A stretch of 12,447 nt of DNA from Candidatus Aminicenantota bacterium (GTDB taxonomy: Bacteria > Acidobacteriota > Aminicenantia > UBA2199), in the NCBI GenBank assembly GCA_030639705.1, contig DAOWKX010000169.1, forward strand, positions 1 through 12,447, given 5' to 3'. Position 1 is the stretch's first letter; the number at the start of each line of letters is the position of its first letter. Both the position numbers and the translations under genes were made by a program. The notes under the pieces are model-generated. The model searched no databases. It was not told the DNA's origin and worked only from the letters and a program-made list of their open reading frames with translations. Of this stretch, positions 1-7,973 are shown piece by piece.

Positions 1-3000
1 AAGGCCGGTCATTTAATGTCTGGTTATGGGGCTGAATAATGGATACCGACACATAGGCGTTGGGCAGCATATCCTTGGTGATGGGTATCTGAACCCGGGC
101 CTGGAATTTTCCAGCCTTGCACCTCTGAACCTCAGAGGATAATATTTTATTGGCCTTTTCCACGCTCAGGAAAATGGTTCCCTGACCCGGTGCGGGAAAG
201 GAGACGGTAGCGGTATCTCCGGGATGATATACCCTTTTATCGGATTTCAATATAATGGTGCCGGCACTATCATCACTCACCGGTGAATCACCCCAAAAAT
301 AGGAGCTGAAGAAAAAACCTGCAGTATGACCCTTACCGACACCCTGTCCCACCTCTATTAAATATTCTCCGGTGTTTTCAGGAGTAAAGCGGATCATTAC
401 CGGGGTATTCTTCATCACGAGCATTCCCTCTTTCACCATTTTGGTATATAAATCCTTTTTGTAACGGATACGGAAATTATCTCGGGAATCATACTCCCAC
501 CACCAGTAACGGGAATTTCTATATATGCGATAATTCAAGCTCCTGCCTGAAACAGCCTGTCCCTGGCCATTAACCAGGATAGCCTTGATGTCAACAGCAT
601 CTCCCACCCGGCTGTATCCGTATCTCAATTTCGGTTTCTGCAATCCTACATAATGCTGGTAGGGATCAACCGGAATGAAAAGATCATTTCGGGTCATCCG
701 TCCCCCCTTCTCCAGGACCCTGGCAGTAATTCGGGCAGACAGTGCCGAGGGTACATGATCCAGAGGAGGAAGAGACCATTGGATCAAGGCATGCCCTGAT
801 TCATCCAGCGATCCCTTGAATACATTAGCTTTAAATGATTTGAATTTCATGGCTTCATTCTTAAAAATAAAACCGGGGTAGCCGGAAAAACTCACCTGCC
901 GCTCATTCAGAATCACATCCACCTCGGCACTGAGAAAAGAAGCCGGATTACCGAATAAATAATTGGCTCCCAGGTCTAGCTTAAGTAGGTTGTCTTCCGG
1001 ACCCAGCCGGGATTTTTCCGGTTTTAGGTGGACCTTTAATCGATATGGGACCACGGTTTCGATCTTCAGTCTATGATATAGTGTTTTACTCCCCACCTTA
1101 AACTTTGCCTTCCAGTTTCCGGTAAGATCTTCCTGCTTGCTCTGAAAATTAAATACGTAAAATCCATCAATGCCATTTCTTGAGGTTTTATCTAACATCA
1201 GCTGATTCTTGGGGTTATAGATTTTCAGGGTCACCGGGTGATGGTCGGGAAAGGTATTGTCCTGGTTTCTAGCAATTAAAGCCAGGTTGATCTTATCTCC
1301 GGGACGGTAAACCCCCCGTTCCGTATAAATAAAGGCTCGGGTCTCATCCGGTGAAATCCATTCCCCGCCCACATCAAAAGATGACAGATTCCAGGCCATC
1401 TCACCGGGTTTTATCATACTCCTCTGGCCATCTTTCTCTGCTTCCACATAAAAAATCTTATCTTTAATGCCTTCAAACAAAGCCTGGCCGCTGCCATCGG
1501 TCAATTCAGATGCCACCACCTGATTTTGAAAGGTCCTCAGGATTACCTTTACATTTTTTAGTGGAGATGAATCAATAATATGGGTGGCCAGTACCAGATG
1601 TGTCGTGGCTCCACGTTTATAGCTGAGTCCGATATCACTGAGAATAATGGGTTTAAAAATTCTCCCGTGACGCCAGAGATAGCCGGATGAATTGGGATTT
1701 GAGTAATACTGTCTGCCATAATAATATTTTCTTTCTTTGGTTAATCCCGAATATAGCATATCCTCTTTTTTAAAAGCCAGGGTTAATAAAAAAAGACCTT
1801 TTTCTCCGGGCTTCAGTATTTTTTTCAGATCCAGCTGGTGACTCAGCCAGCGATTTTTAATATCTCCAATCGCCAGATCCTGATCCACTATGGTTACTCC
1901 CACCCGGTTGATGTTGTACTTATTAAAATCCCTTTTTCGCTGTTTTCGGGATTGCAGGTTTTCTGTCTGCAGAAATTGCCCCAGGTTGGATTCGAAGACC
2001 TTTTTGATATTCAGATGAAGGGTTTTTACATTCATGGTTTTAAATCCCACCTTCTGTTCATTGGCAGACGGTAAAAATGCGCCGTCATGTAAAAACCGTA
2101 TCTGTGGTTTTTTATCCTGAAAATCAACCTGCTTTTTTATGATCCCAGACAGTTTTGATCCCCACTTGCTGCGGATTCCAGAAACCGTTATTGAATAGGT
2201 CTGTCCAAATTGAAATTCACCTCCCAGGTGAATACTCTTGCCAATGGCCTTGAGGGTCATATCCAGAGCAGGTTCCACGCTGACCAATCCGGTGATATCC
2301 TGGCGGGAATCCAGTTCATGGGAAAATTGTATCTCCAGCCCCGGCCTTTTCCCCTGATCCATCAATACAATTTTTTTCAGTTTAAACGCCTGAAGAGGCT
2401 CAAGTGTAAATACTTTTTCAATATCCTCAGAAATATCAAGGCGTTTTTTGTCAATCCTTATCATAAAACCCATTGTTTTTTTTGCCCGGTAGATGGGAGC
2501 TGACTGAAAGCTAAACTCTCTATCATGTCCCTGAGCCAGCCATTTTAGCTGAACCTGCTTCCCTTCCCGGTAAAGGGAAACCGATTCCCGTACCTCAGTC
2601 AGGCCAATGGATTCGGTAAAGGACAGGGTACCGGTATATATCAACACCTCGGGATTATTCATGTCCGGGAGTTCAAAATCACCACCAAACTCCACGATCT
2701 CTCTGCCTGCCACTTCAAACTGGAATGAAACTGTTTTTTGATCAGTCAGATCCGGGAACAGTTTTTTCAAATGGACCTTGCCGGAAAAACATTTCCGGAA
2801 GGGAAGTTTTTCCCGGGCCTGGAAGGTAAGGGTGCGATTGTCTTTCCAGCGGGTGACTCCCTGTATGTCGGGATCAAAAGCAAAAATGGATTCATCCAGA
2901 ACCTTTCCCACCTGTTCCGCTTTAGCCATTGGTTCTACAAAGCGGATATATATGGAATCCGAAGACGATATGATTCCGGTTGTTATATGGCTGACCAGTT

Positions 3001-3145
3001 CCGCCGTTTTTATACCGGGAACCATCGCTCCTGGTTTTTTCTCTTTTTTACTACAGCCAATCGTATTTAACATTAAAGCCGTACACACAAAAATCAAAAA
3101 AAACAGAAATGCAGCAGAATTTTTTTTTGCTTTTAAAAATGACAT
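1..3145 (-). CDS. Alpha-2-macroglobulin family lipoprotein, 3' end cut by window edge
   Basis: The frame is open from an ATG at 3145 to the left edge, giving 1048 residues and no stop. Bacterial alpha-2-macroglobulins are envelope protease traps of roughly 1500-1900 residues, so about the last third is missing, including the region where a CxEQ thioester would lie if present. Two stretches of macroglobulin (MG) type are visible: TERGVYRPGD at residues 608-617, the hallmark of the A2M N-terminal MG domain, and DKRVYHPGD at 969-977. The start follows AGGTGAGG by about 6 nt. A hydrophobic signal at residues 11-29 leads to Cys31; the lipobox (N-T-I-G-C) is imperfect because Thr replaces the usual Leu at -3. 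The lysine-rich stretch after Cys31 fits a mature lipoprotein. The usual partner, the penicillin-binding protein PbpC, is not seen on the upstream side and could lie beyond the left edge. Family assignment is firm; lipidation is inferred. Confidence 0.9.
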   Translation of the reverse strand, partial: MSFLKAKKNSAAFLFFLIFVCTALMLNTIGCSKKEKKPGAMVPGIKTAELVSHITTGIISSSDSIYIRFVEPMAKAEQVGKVLDESIFAFDPDIQGVTRWKDNRTLTFQAREKLPFRKCFSGKVHLKKLFPDLTDQKTVSFQFEVAGREIVEFGGDFELPDMNNPEVLIYTGTLSFTESIGLTEVRESVSLYREGKQVQLKWLAQGHDREFSFQSAPIYRAKKTMGFMIRIDKKRLDISEDIEKVFTLEPLQAFKLKKIVLMDQGKRPGLEIQFSHELDSRQDITGLVSVEPALDMTLKAIGKSIHLGGEFQFGQTYSITVSGIRSKWGSKLSGIIKKQVDFQDKKPQIRFLHDGAFLPSANEQKVGFKTMNVKTLHLNIKKVFESNLGQFLQTENLQSRKQRKRDFNKYNINRVGVTIVDQDLAIGDIKNRWLSHQLDLKKILKPGEKGLFLLTLAFKKEDMLYSGLTKERKYYYGRQYYSNPNSSGYLWRHGRIFKPIILSDIGLSYKRGATTHLVLATHIIDSSPLKNVKVILRTFQNQVVASELTDGSGQALFEGIKDKIFYVEAEKDGQRSMIKPGEMAWNLSSFDVGGEWISPDETRAFIYTERGVYRPGDKINLALIARNQDNTFPDHHPVTLKIYNPKNQLMLDKTSRNGIDGFYVFNFQSKQEDLTGNWKAKFKVGSKTLYHRLKIETVVPYRLKVHLKPEKSRLGPEDNLLKLDLGANYLFGNPASFLSAEVDVILNERQVSFSGYPGFIFKNEAMKFKSFKANVFKGSLDESGHALIQWSLPPLDHVPSALSARITARVLEKGGRMTRNDLFIPVDPYQHYVGLQKPKLRYGYSRVGDAVDIKAILVNGQGQAVSGRSLNYRIYRNSRYWWWEYDSRDNFRIRYKKDLYTKMVKEGMLVMKNTPVMIRFTPENTGEYLIEVGQGVGKGHTAGFFFSSYFWGDSPVSDDSAGTIILKSDKRVYHPGDTATVSFPAPGQGTIFLSVEKANKILSSEVQRCKAGKFQARVQIPITKDMLPNAYVSVSIIQPHNQTLNDRP

Positions 3146-3175
3146 GACATACCTCACCTGATTTATTTTGTAAAA

Positions 3176-3204
3176 ATTATATCCCCGGAAAGAAAAATAT
3201 GCAA
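3176..3204 (-). promoter_or_regulatory. Candidate sigma70 promoter for the alpha-2-macroglobulin gene
   Basis: On the minus strand a perfect TATAAT (3181-3176) sits 17 bp downstream of TTGCAT (3204-3199, 3 of 6 matches to TTGACA). The predicted transcript would begin near 3169, about 24 nt before the ATG at 3145, leaving room for the AGGTGAGG ribosome site. Spacing and -10 are ideal and the -35 is weak. Confidence 0.5.
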
Positions 3205-3267
3205 TCCAAAAAAATGAAAGAAACCACCGGATGAAACCAAAATGAGTTCAGTATAAAATGGTGGAAT

Positions 3268-3873
3268 TTAATTTTTCTTGGGTTTTGACCGCCAATGGAT
3301 GGTGTACTCGGTGTAGGGATCAAACTGGGTCAGGGATTTTGTAATATCCACCCTCAGGTCTTTACAGCCATTCAATTCAAGGCCCCTTTCAATCCAGCCC
3401 CCGATTCGATACTCGGTGGTTTTATCTATTTCCGGGAAATAAATTATCCTTACAATGGCAAATCCCTCTCGATTTTCTTCGATTTTTAACTCACAGGGCC
3501 GGTAGTAATCAGACAAATATTCCTCACTTTTATTGATAAAAAAATTGGGTGAGGGAAATTTTATTAATAGTTTACCCAGCCCGGCAAATCGATGATCAGC
3601 ACTGTATCGGCCCAGGTCCCAGGCTGCCGGCTGCGACTTCCATTCATAGAATAAATGGGCAATATTGGCCGTGGGTTCTAAAAAGATCTCTTTAAAAGGA
3701 TACCAGTGATTCACATTAATTTTGGAATCATATACCTGCCGGGCCTGAGGGGTGATTTTGCTTAACCAGTAAATCAATCCCTCCTCACCGAATTTTTTTT
3801 TAATGAAACCGGGAACCATAACAATGGCTTTTCCTTTCACCATCATGGTCACTTTGCTTTGTGAATTTATCAT
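3268..3873 (-). CDS. DUF2378/TIGR02265-like protein of unknown function
   Basis: A soluble 201-residue protein with no signal peptide or membrane segment, so probably cytoplasmic. By recall it resembles the DUF2378/TIGR02265 family, expanded in myxobacteria and related in fold to the V4R and heme-NO-binding sensor group: an opening KGKA then FGEEGL, the block WYPFKE near residue 57, LGRYSADH near residue 87, SPNFF near residue 107, and a C-terminal GWIERGLELNG then VDITKSL. No heme ligand can be named with confidence. The ATG at 3873 has only AGG directly beside it. Tandem ATGs at 3846 and 3843, nine and ten codons later, sit just before the conserved KGKA block and are plausible alternative starts. 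It is divergent from mutM with a 63-bp gap, and lies upstream of and in the same direction as the A2M gene, which has its own promoter. The biochemical role is unknown. Confidence 0.75.
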   Translation of the reverse strand: MINSQSKVTMMVKGKAIVMVPGFIKKKFGEEGLIYWLSKITPQARQVYDSKINVNHWYPFKEIFLEPTANIAHLFYEWKSQPAAWDLGRYSADHRFAGLGKLLIKFPSPNFFINKSEEYLSDYYRPCELKIEENREGFAIVRIIYFPEIDKTTEYRIGGWIERGLELNGCKDLRVDITKSLTQFDPYTEYTIHWRSKPKKN

Positions 3874-3878
3874 CCTGT

Positions 3879-3907
3879 ATTTTAAATTATCCGGAAAAAA
3901 AGTACAA
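3879..3907 (-). promoter_or_regulatory. Candidate promoter for the DUF2378-like gene
   Basis: On the minus strand TTGTAC (3907-3902), a 17-bp spacer, then TAAAAT (3884-3879, 5 of 6). Transcription would begin near 3872, at or just past the ATG at 3873. If real, this favours the start at 3846 or 3843, or a leaderless transcript. It ends only 6 bp from the mutM -10 box on the other strand. Confidence 0.35.
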
Positions 3908-3910
3908 TCA

Positions 3911-3919
3911 TGATATAAT
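3911..3919 (+). promoter_or_regulatory. Extended -10 promoter of mutM
   Basis: TGATATAAT is a perfect extended -10 element (TGnTATAAT) with no convincing -35 upstream, as expected for this promoter class. The transcript would start near 3926, giving a leader of about 11 nt before the ATG at 3937. Confidence 0.55.
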
Positions 3920-3936
3920 ATCTCCTGAAATCAATC

Positions 3937-4749
3937 ATGCCTGAACTGCCGGAAGTGGAAACCATTGCCCATCAGTTAAGAGCCGAACTGAATGGAAAAA
4001 CCATTCAAGACGTCCGGGTTTTTTGGAAGCGTTCGGTTCAGGGAGATATCAATGATTTTAAAAAAAATCTGATCGGACTATCCATCCGGGGAATAAATCG
4101 GCGGGGTAAATATATCTGTTTCTGTCTGGACCGTCATCGCCATCTGACCCTCCATCTGGGTATGACCGGAAAACTGCTTTTCTCCCTGGCCGAAAAAGAG
4201 AGGAAACACCTGCGAATCGAATTTACTCTGGATCAGGGATTATCACTGTACTTTCATGATATCCGAAAATTCGGAAAAGCCAGAATCTGGGAGGCTTGTG
4301 AACCATTGCTTCCCCGACTGGGCCGGGAGCCTCTGGATAAAGAAATTGTTCTTCAGGCACTTCAATCACTTAAAACCAACAGGGCTATGAAAAACGTGCT
4401 GCTGGATCAACAAATTCTGGCCGGGATCGGAAATATCTATGCGGATGAAGCCCTTTTCCGAGCCGGGATCCATCCCCTGAAGCCAGCGGCCAAAGTTAAT
4501 CCGGATAAACTCAAATATTTGAGTGAAGTTATCCCCATAATTCTTCAGCAGGCCATCGATAATATGGGAACCACAATTTCAAATTATAGACCGCCCAACC
4601 ATCCCAAGGGTAAAAATCAACAATTTTTAAAGGTGTACGGCCGGGAAGGCCATTGCTGTGATATCTGCGGGACAAAGATAAAAAAAATCCGCATCAATAA
4701 CCGAAGCTCCAATTTCTGTCCCCGCTGCCAGCCTGATGAAAATGTGTGA
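3937..4749 (+). CDS. mutM: Formamidopyrimidine-DNA glycosylase (Fpg/MutM)
   Basis: A bifunctional base-excision repair enzyme that removes 8-oxoguanine and formamidopyrimidines and nicks the abasic site by beta,delta-elimination. At 270 residues it matches the family. It begins MPELPEVET, giving the catalytic Pro2 (Schiff-base nucleophile after Met removal) and Glu3; Lys58 in RRGKY is the equivalent of E. coli Lys57. LHLGMTGKL (72-80), HDIRKFGK (107-114) and AGIGNIYADEALF (162-174) are the family blocks, with Asn166 as the phosphate-contacting residue. The C-terminal zinc finger is C241-x2-C244-x16-C261-x2-C264 with Arg256 in its hairpin. An extra Cys240 precedes the first zinc cysteine. Every key residue is present, so it should be active. 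It is a single gene ending 2 bp before the end of the convergent phosphoesterase gene. Confidence 0.98.
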   Translation: MPELPEVETIAHQLRAELNGKTIQDVRVFWKRSVQGDINDFKKNLIGLSIRGINRRGKYICFCLDRHRHLTLHLGMTGKLLFSLAEKERKHLRIEFTLDQGLSLYFHDIRKFGKARIWEACEPLLPRLGREPLDKEIVLQALQSLKTNRAMKNVLLDQQILAGIGNIYADEALFRAGIHPLKPAAKVNPDKLKYLSEVIPIILQQAIDNMGTTISNYRPPNHPKGKNQQFLKVYGREGHCCDICGTKIKKIRINNRSSNFCPRCQPDENV

Positions 4750-4751
4750 TT

Positions 4752-5591
4752 CTATTTTTTGATATAAAAATGATCAATTTTTGATAAATTTTTGGTATAT
4801 ACATCAACAATCAACTGATTATCCTTTACACTCAGTCGACAAAAATGGTACTTCTTATAAAAAACCTGACTGTAGGGATTTTCTTTTTTTTTATCATGCA
4901 GCGGAGCTCCGCCCCCGCCAGTCACTACATAATAAATAGTGTTGACCCGGGACCGCTCATAAAAGTGATCATGCCCGTTAAAGACAATATCCACACCATA
5001 GGTTTCTAATAAAGGCACAATTGTCTGCCTCAGACCCATTTCATCTTCTGCATGCGGGCCGGAACTGAATGGAGGATGATGAAATACCACGATTAAAAAC
5101 ACATCTAAATCAGCCATTTTTATCAGTTCGTTCTTTAGCCATTGATACTGTTCTGATTCTACCCCGATGGGAATATTACTGTCCAGTATAACAAAGTGAA
5201 TATCCTGTATATCAACAGTATACCATCGTTCATTACCCGGCAGGCTAAAATTTTCAAAATATAAGGGCGAATTGGCCTCATGATTTCCCAGAGCAGGATA
5301 AAAATCAGCAATCACCAACAGAGGAGCAATGATTTCATTAAAGATTTCCCAGTGGGCGGGATTCCAGCCATCTTCAACCAGATCTCCGGTATGAAACACC
5401 GTTACCGGTTCTACCTGTAAAATGGCATCTACAACTTCCTGATGCGTGTCATGCTGGGTACGAGAATCCCCATATACCGCAATGGAATTGGGCAAAAATT
5501 CTATTGATTCAGTGTCAGGTGATGAACAGGAAAGGATAAAAATGCCAAAAATAATAGAAAAAACAATCAGAGAATATTTTTTTTTCATCAT
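4752..5591 (-). CDS. Calcineurin-like metallophosphoesterase lipoprotein
   Basis: A 279-residue envelope hydrolase of the calcineurin-like, purple-acid-phosphatase-type fold with a dinuclear metal site. The motifs appear in order: GDSR (Asp42), GDLVEDG (Asp70), GNHE (Asn103, His104), HHPP (His171/172) and GHDH (His207, His209). All expected metal ligands are present, so hydrolysis of a phosphate ester is likely; the substrate cannot be read from the sequence. The N-terminus has positive residues (MMKKK), a hydrophobic run and a lipobox (I-L-S-C, Cys22), indicating a lipoprotein. The first of two tandem ATGs is given; the second is at 5588. No clear Shine-Dalgarno is seen, but an extended -10 box lies 13 bp upstream. 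It is last in a group after sppA and the DUF1684 gene, separated from the latter by 88 bp, so it may be transcribed both by read-through and from its own promoter. Confidence 0.92.
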   Translation of the reverse strand: MMKKKYSLIVFSIIFGIFILSCSSPDTESIEFLPNSIAVYGDSRTQHDTHQEVVDAILQVEPVTVFHTGDLVEDGWNPAHWEIFNEIIAPLLVIADFYPALGNHEANSPLYFENFSLPGNERWYTVDIQDIHFVILDSNIPIGVESEQYQWLKNELIKMADLDVFLIVVFHHPPFSSGPHAEDEMGLRQTIVPLLETYGVDIVFNGHDHFYERSRVNTIYYVVTGGGGAPLHDKKKENPYSQVFYKKYHFCRLSVKDNQLIVDVYTKNLSKIDHFYIKK

Positions 5592-5603
5592 TAGCCATTC
5601 TGT

Positions 5604-5612
5604 ATTATACCA
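5604..5612 (-). promoter_or_regulatory. Extended -10 promoter before the metallophosphoesterase gene
   Basis: TGGTATAAT on the minus strand is a perfect TGnTATAAT. The transcript would begin near 5597, only about 6-9 nt before the tandem ATGs at 5591 and 5588. No good -35 was found at 17-19 bp. It sits in the 88-bp gap after the DUF1684 gene. Confidence 0.5.
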
Positions 5613-5679
5613 GAATTCAGAAGATAGAGGTCAGGGGGCTTTTTCTCTTACCCTTTTCCAGGTCATAAAGGTCCGAAAA

Positions 5680-6603
5680 TCAGTGGCCGAATCCCTGGAC
5701 CATTTTTTCACCGGCCGCCACCCGGATGGGGAGCTGGTTTTGCTCCGGGGGCAACGAGCAGGTGGCATAATGGGAAAATACACAGGGTGGATTATAAGCC
5801 AGGTTGAAGTCCACCCAGGTATGACCTGTTTCATCCGGTTTTTCAACCACCAGGAAGCGGCCGCCGCCATAGGTCTCGCGAGTATTGGTCAAATCACCAA
5901 ATATCACAAAAAGTTCCCCCTCATCTCCGGTGGGAACCAACCGGAAGGTCTTTTCATCGATTTGAAACACCAGAATCCCCGGTGAAGAGTGCTTTTCAAT
6001 GGTTCCCAGAACCGTGGGAATTTCCATCATGCGGGATTTTTCAAATCTTTCCAGTCTGGCTCTGACCCGCCAGGATCTATCAACCGGGAAGGTGTCTATT
6101 TTATTTAACTGCCGGAACCGGGGATGCCGGGCATCCTTCAACCTGACTCCCAGTTTTTCTCCCCGCTTTATGATATGCCAGCTCAGGGATTTGAGTTTTA
6201 AAACAGTGGGATGGCCTCTGCTGTCATTTTCCATTGGGATTTCTTTAATTACCTGAGTTTCATGCAACACCTCAACATCCTGGCCGGCTTTGAAACTCAC
6301 GATCCCGTTCTTTAGAAAAAATTGTCCGATAAAACCGGGAATTCCCTCTTTATAAACAACAAAATCATTTTCAGAATCGGTGCCAAATGTATTCTCTCCC
6401 TCTTCCAGCCAGTACAGTCCGGCCAGGCTCAACCAGCTGTCCGGGGATTTCAATTTTTTTAGTCTCTGGTGTTTCCATTGCTCTATCTTTTTAACATATT
6501 CATTATTCGATTCGTTACTGACTGGTTTTTCACATCCGAACATGGAAACCAATAAAAATAGTAAAACAAAAAAAATAGATGGTTTACCCTTCAATGTCAT
6601 CAT
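5680..6603 (-). CDS. DUF1684 family lipoprotein
   Basis: A 307-residue member of the DUF1684 family, whose biochemical role is not known. Family signatures are clear: SPDSWLSLAGLYWLEEGEN near 53-71, a central LKDARHPRF (155-163) leading to FPVDRSW (172-178), and the C-terminal core YGGGRF (245-250), DFNLAYNPPCVFS (265-277), YATCSLPPEQN (279-289) and AAGEKM (296-301). The two cysteines in the NPPC and YATC segments are typical of the family. The N-terminus is a lipoprotein signal with Cys24 after M-F-G. Of the tandem ATGs at 6603 and 6600, the second has better spacing from an AGG that overlaps the upstream sppA stop codon. Only 4 bp separate it from sppA, so the two are almost certainly co-transcribed and perhaps translationally coupled. 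Confidence 0.9.
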   Translation of the reverse strand: MMTLKGKPSIFFVLLFLLVSMFGCEKPVSNESNNEYVKKIEQWKHQRLKKLKSPDSWLSLAGLYWLEEGENTFGTDSENDFVVYKEGIPGFIGQFFLKNGIVSFKAGQDVEVLHETQVIKEIPMENDSRGHPTVLKLKSLSWHIIKRGEKLGVRLKDARHPRFRQLNKIDTFPVDRSWRVRARLERFEKSRMMEIPTVLGTIEKHSSPGILVFQIDEKTFRLVPTGDEGELFVIFGDLTNTRETYGGGRFLVVEKPDETGHTWVDFNLAYNPPCVFSHYATCSLPPEQNQLPIRVAAGEKMVQGFGH

Positions 6604-6607
6604 TTAC

Positions 6608-7588
6608 CTATTCTTGCTCTAGAGTGGGCAACCACAGATAATATATCCCCGGTTTTAAGTTGGGAATCACCTGATCCAGCCCTTTGATTTCCAGCTTCAG
6701 AGAACTATTATTGGAAGCGGAACTGGCATAGATATTGGTTTTTCTCTGGGGGTAATAGGAATAGGCAACCACATCCGCATCCGTGATCTTGGCCAGGTCC
6801 AGGGTCTTTTTCAGGGCAGACTCAAAATAACCGATTTCATCGATTAATTTCAGATCCAGTGCTTTTTGAGCGATATACACCCTGCCGTCAGCCAGGGATT
6901 GAATGGCTTCCATTGAAAGTTTTTCTTTCCGGTTCTGGTAAACAACCTGAAGAAAATTTTCATACATGGCGTCAATAAGAGATTGGAAATACGCTTTTTC
7001 CTCAAAGGACATCTCCCGGAATGGGCTCCCGGCATCTTTCATCCTCCCGGATTTAATCACATTGACCTTTATGCCCAGGCGGGACATGATTTTATTGAAG
7101 TTGGGTATAATGGCAATGACCCCGATGCTACCGGTAATGGTTGTGGGATGAGCAATAATATAATCACAGGCAGAGGCCACATAATAACCACCGGAAGCAG
7201 CCACTCCCATCATTAAGGCCACCACTGGAATCCCAGTCTTTTCTTTAAACATCAGGATCTCATGATAAATGATATCACTGGCGGTTGCCTCGCCGCCCGG
7301 AGTATCCAGTCTCAGGATAATTCCTTTTACCAGGGGATCTTCAGAGGCTCTTTTCAAGCGGTAATAAATACTGGAAACCGGATCTCCTTCACGGTTCAGC
7401 AACCCCGGACTTTTGATGGACTGGATGGTTCCGGTTAAATCTACTACCAGCAGCTTTTCTTTCTGAGGACTCTCCATCAAAACTACTTCCTGGATTTTTG
7501 ACTTTCCCAGAAAATCCAGATGAAAGTGGGTGGCACAAGCTGAAAATATAAACAATAAAAGTATAATCAAACCCAGACAGTTTTTCAT
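6608..7588 (-). CDS. sppA: Signal peptide peptidase SppA, lipoprotein form
   Basis: A membrane-anchored serine protease of family S49 that degrades cleaved signal peptides and other membrane peptides. At 326 residues it is the short single-domain type. The nucleophile is Ser132 in MGVAASGGYYVA and the general base Lys184 in SGRMKDAGSPFRE; their spacing of 52 residues equals the Ser147/Lys199 spacing of B. subtilis SppA. Other family blocks are RLDTPGGE (93-100) and TTITGSIGV (149-157). Unusually for SppA, the N-terminal anchor looks like a lipoprotein signal (F-S-A-C, Cys18) instead of a plain transmembrane helix. The start follows GGAGAAG by 6-7 nt. It leads a tight group with the DUF1684 gene and then the phosphoesterase gene. 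Confidence 0.95.
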   Translation of the reverse strand: MKNCLGLIILLLFIFSACATHFHLDFLGKSKIQEVVLMESPQKEKLLVVDLTGTIQSIKSPGLLNREGDPVSSIYYRLKRASEDPLVKGIILRLDTPGGEATASDIIYHEILMFKEKTGIPVVALMMGVAASGGYYVASACDYIIAHPTTITGSIGVIAIIPNFNKIMSRLGIKVNVIKSGRMKDAGSPFREMSFEEKAYFQSLIDAMYENFLQVVYQNRKEKLSMEAIQSLADGRVYIAQKALDLKLIDEIGYFESALKKTLDLAKITDADVVAYSYYPQRKTNIYASSASNNSSLKLEIKGLDQVIPNLKPGIYYLWLPTLEQE

Positions 7589-7617
7589 TTCACTTCTCCA
7601 TTTTTTTCAAAAGCATA

Positions 7618-7646
7618 ACCATAAAAAAAAACCTTCAAGTGTACAA
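7618..7646 (-). promoter_or_regulatory. Candidate promoter for the sppA group
   Basis: Minus strand: TTGTAC (7646-7641), a 17-bp spacer, TATGGT (7623-7618). The -10 keeps T1, A2 and T6. Predicted initiation near 7611 would give a leader of about 23 nt containing the GGAGAAG ribosome site. The match is moderate. Confidence 0.35.
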
Positions 7647-7698
7647 CTAATAATGAAAATCGAAGCCTGCGGTTAAGGTAAAGAAATATAAACTTTTA

Positions 7699-7959
7699 TT
7701 ACTTCCTGTCACCTCTCCCGGCAAACACATTATATAACCAGGCAAAGAGTGCACCGGCAATGAATCCATCCACCAATCCCCAGGCCAATCCGATCACACT
7801 GCCCAGAGGGCTGATACTATAGCCACGGTACACTTTTCCCACAAAGGTAATCTCCTGGGTGGCACCGGAAAAAAGAATGATCCACCAGGTTATCAGAAAA
7901 AGGCCCACTCCCGCAAACAGTGCACAGGTAAAGGCAAAGGCTTTTACATTTAACTTCAT
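7699..7959 (-). CDS. Small membrane protein of the holin-like family
   Basis: An 86-residue protein with two hydrophobic segments (about 8-30 and 51-77) joined by a polar loop containing GKVYRGYSISPLGS, and a short basic tail. It resembles, by recall, a conserved bacterial family commonly named bacteriophage holin, which shares the MKLNVKAFA start, the TWWII segment and RGY.ISPLGSVIGL. No phage gene is nearby, so the name should not be read as lytic function. The start has a strong AGGAGG 7 nt upstream, and that AGGAGG lies just after the stop of the preceding 558-residue gene (14-bp gap), so the two form one operon. The actual role is unknown. Confidence 0.85.
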   Translation of the reverse strand: MKLNVKAFAFTCALFAGVGLFLITWWIILFSGATQEITFVGKVYRGYSISPLGSVIGLAWGLVDGFIAGALFAWLYNVFAGRGDRK

Positions 7960-7973
7960 GATAAAACCTCCTT

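Noticed and set aside
2210..3161. Several plus-strand open frames opposite the A2M gene.
   Set aside because: They are antisense shadows of a 1048-codon A2M frame with clear family motifs, and lack start signals and family features.
3205..3267. GGTTTC repeated twice on the minus strand after the DUF2378-like gene, considered as a terminator stem.
   Set aside because: The copies are direct, not inverted, and cannot pair; a nearby T-run alone is not enough.
4760..4800. An AT-rich inverted repeat (aaaaat-gatc-aattttt type) near the mutM/phosphoesterase convergence, considered as a bidirectional terminator.
   Set aside because: It lies inside the C-terminal codons of the phosphoesterase gene and has no GC stem.
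7699..7959. Reading the holin-like gene as evidence of a prophage.
   Set aside because: No endolysin, portal, capsid, integrase or other phage gene is in the window, and the gene is in an operon with a cellular membrane protein.
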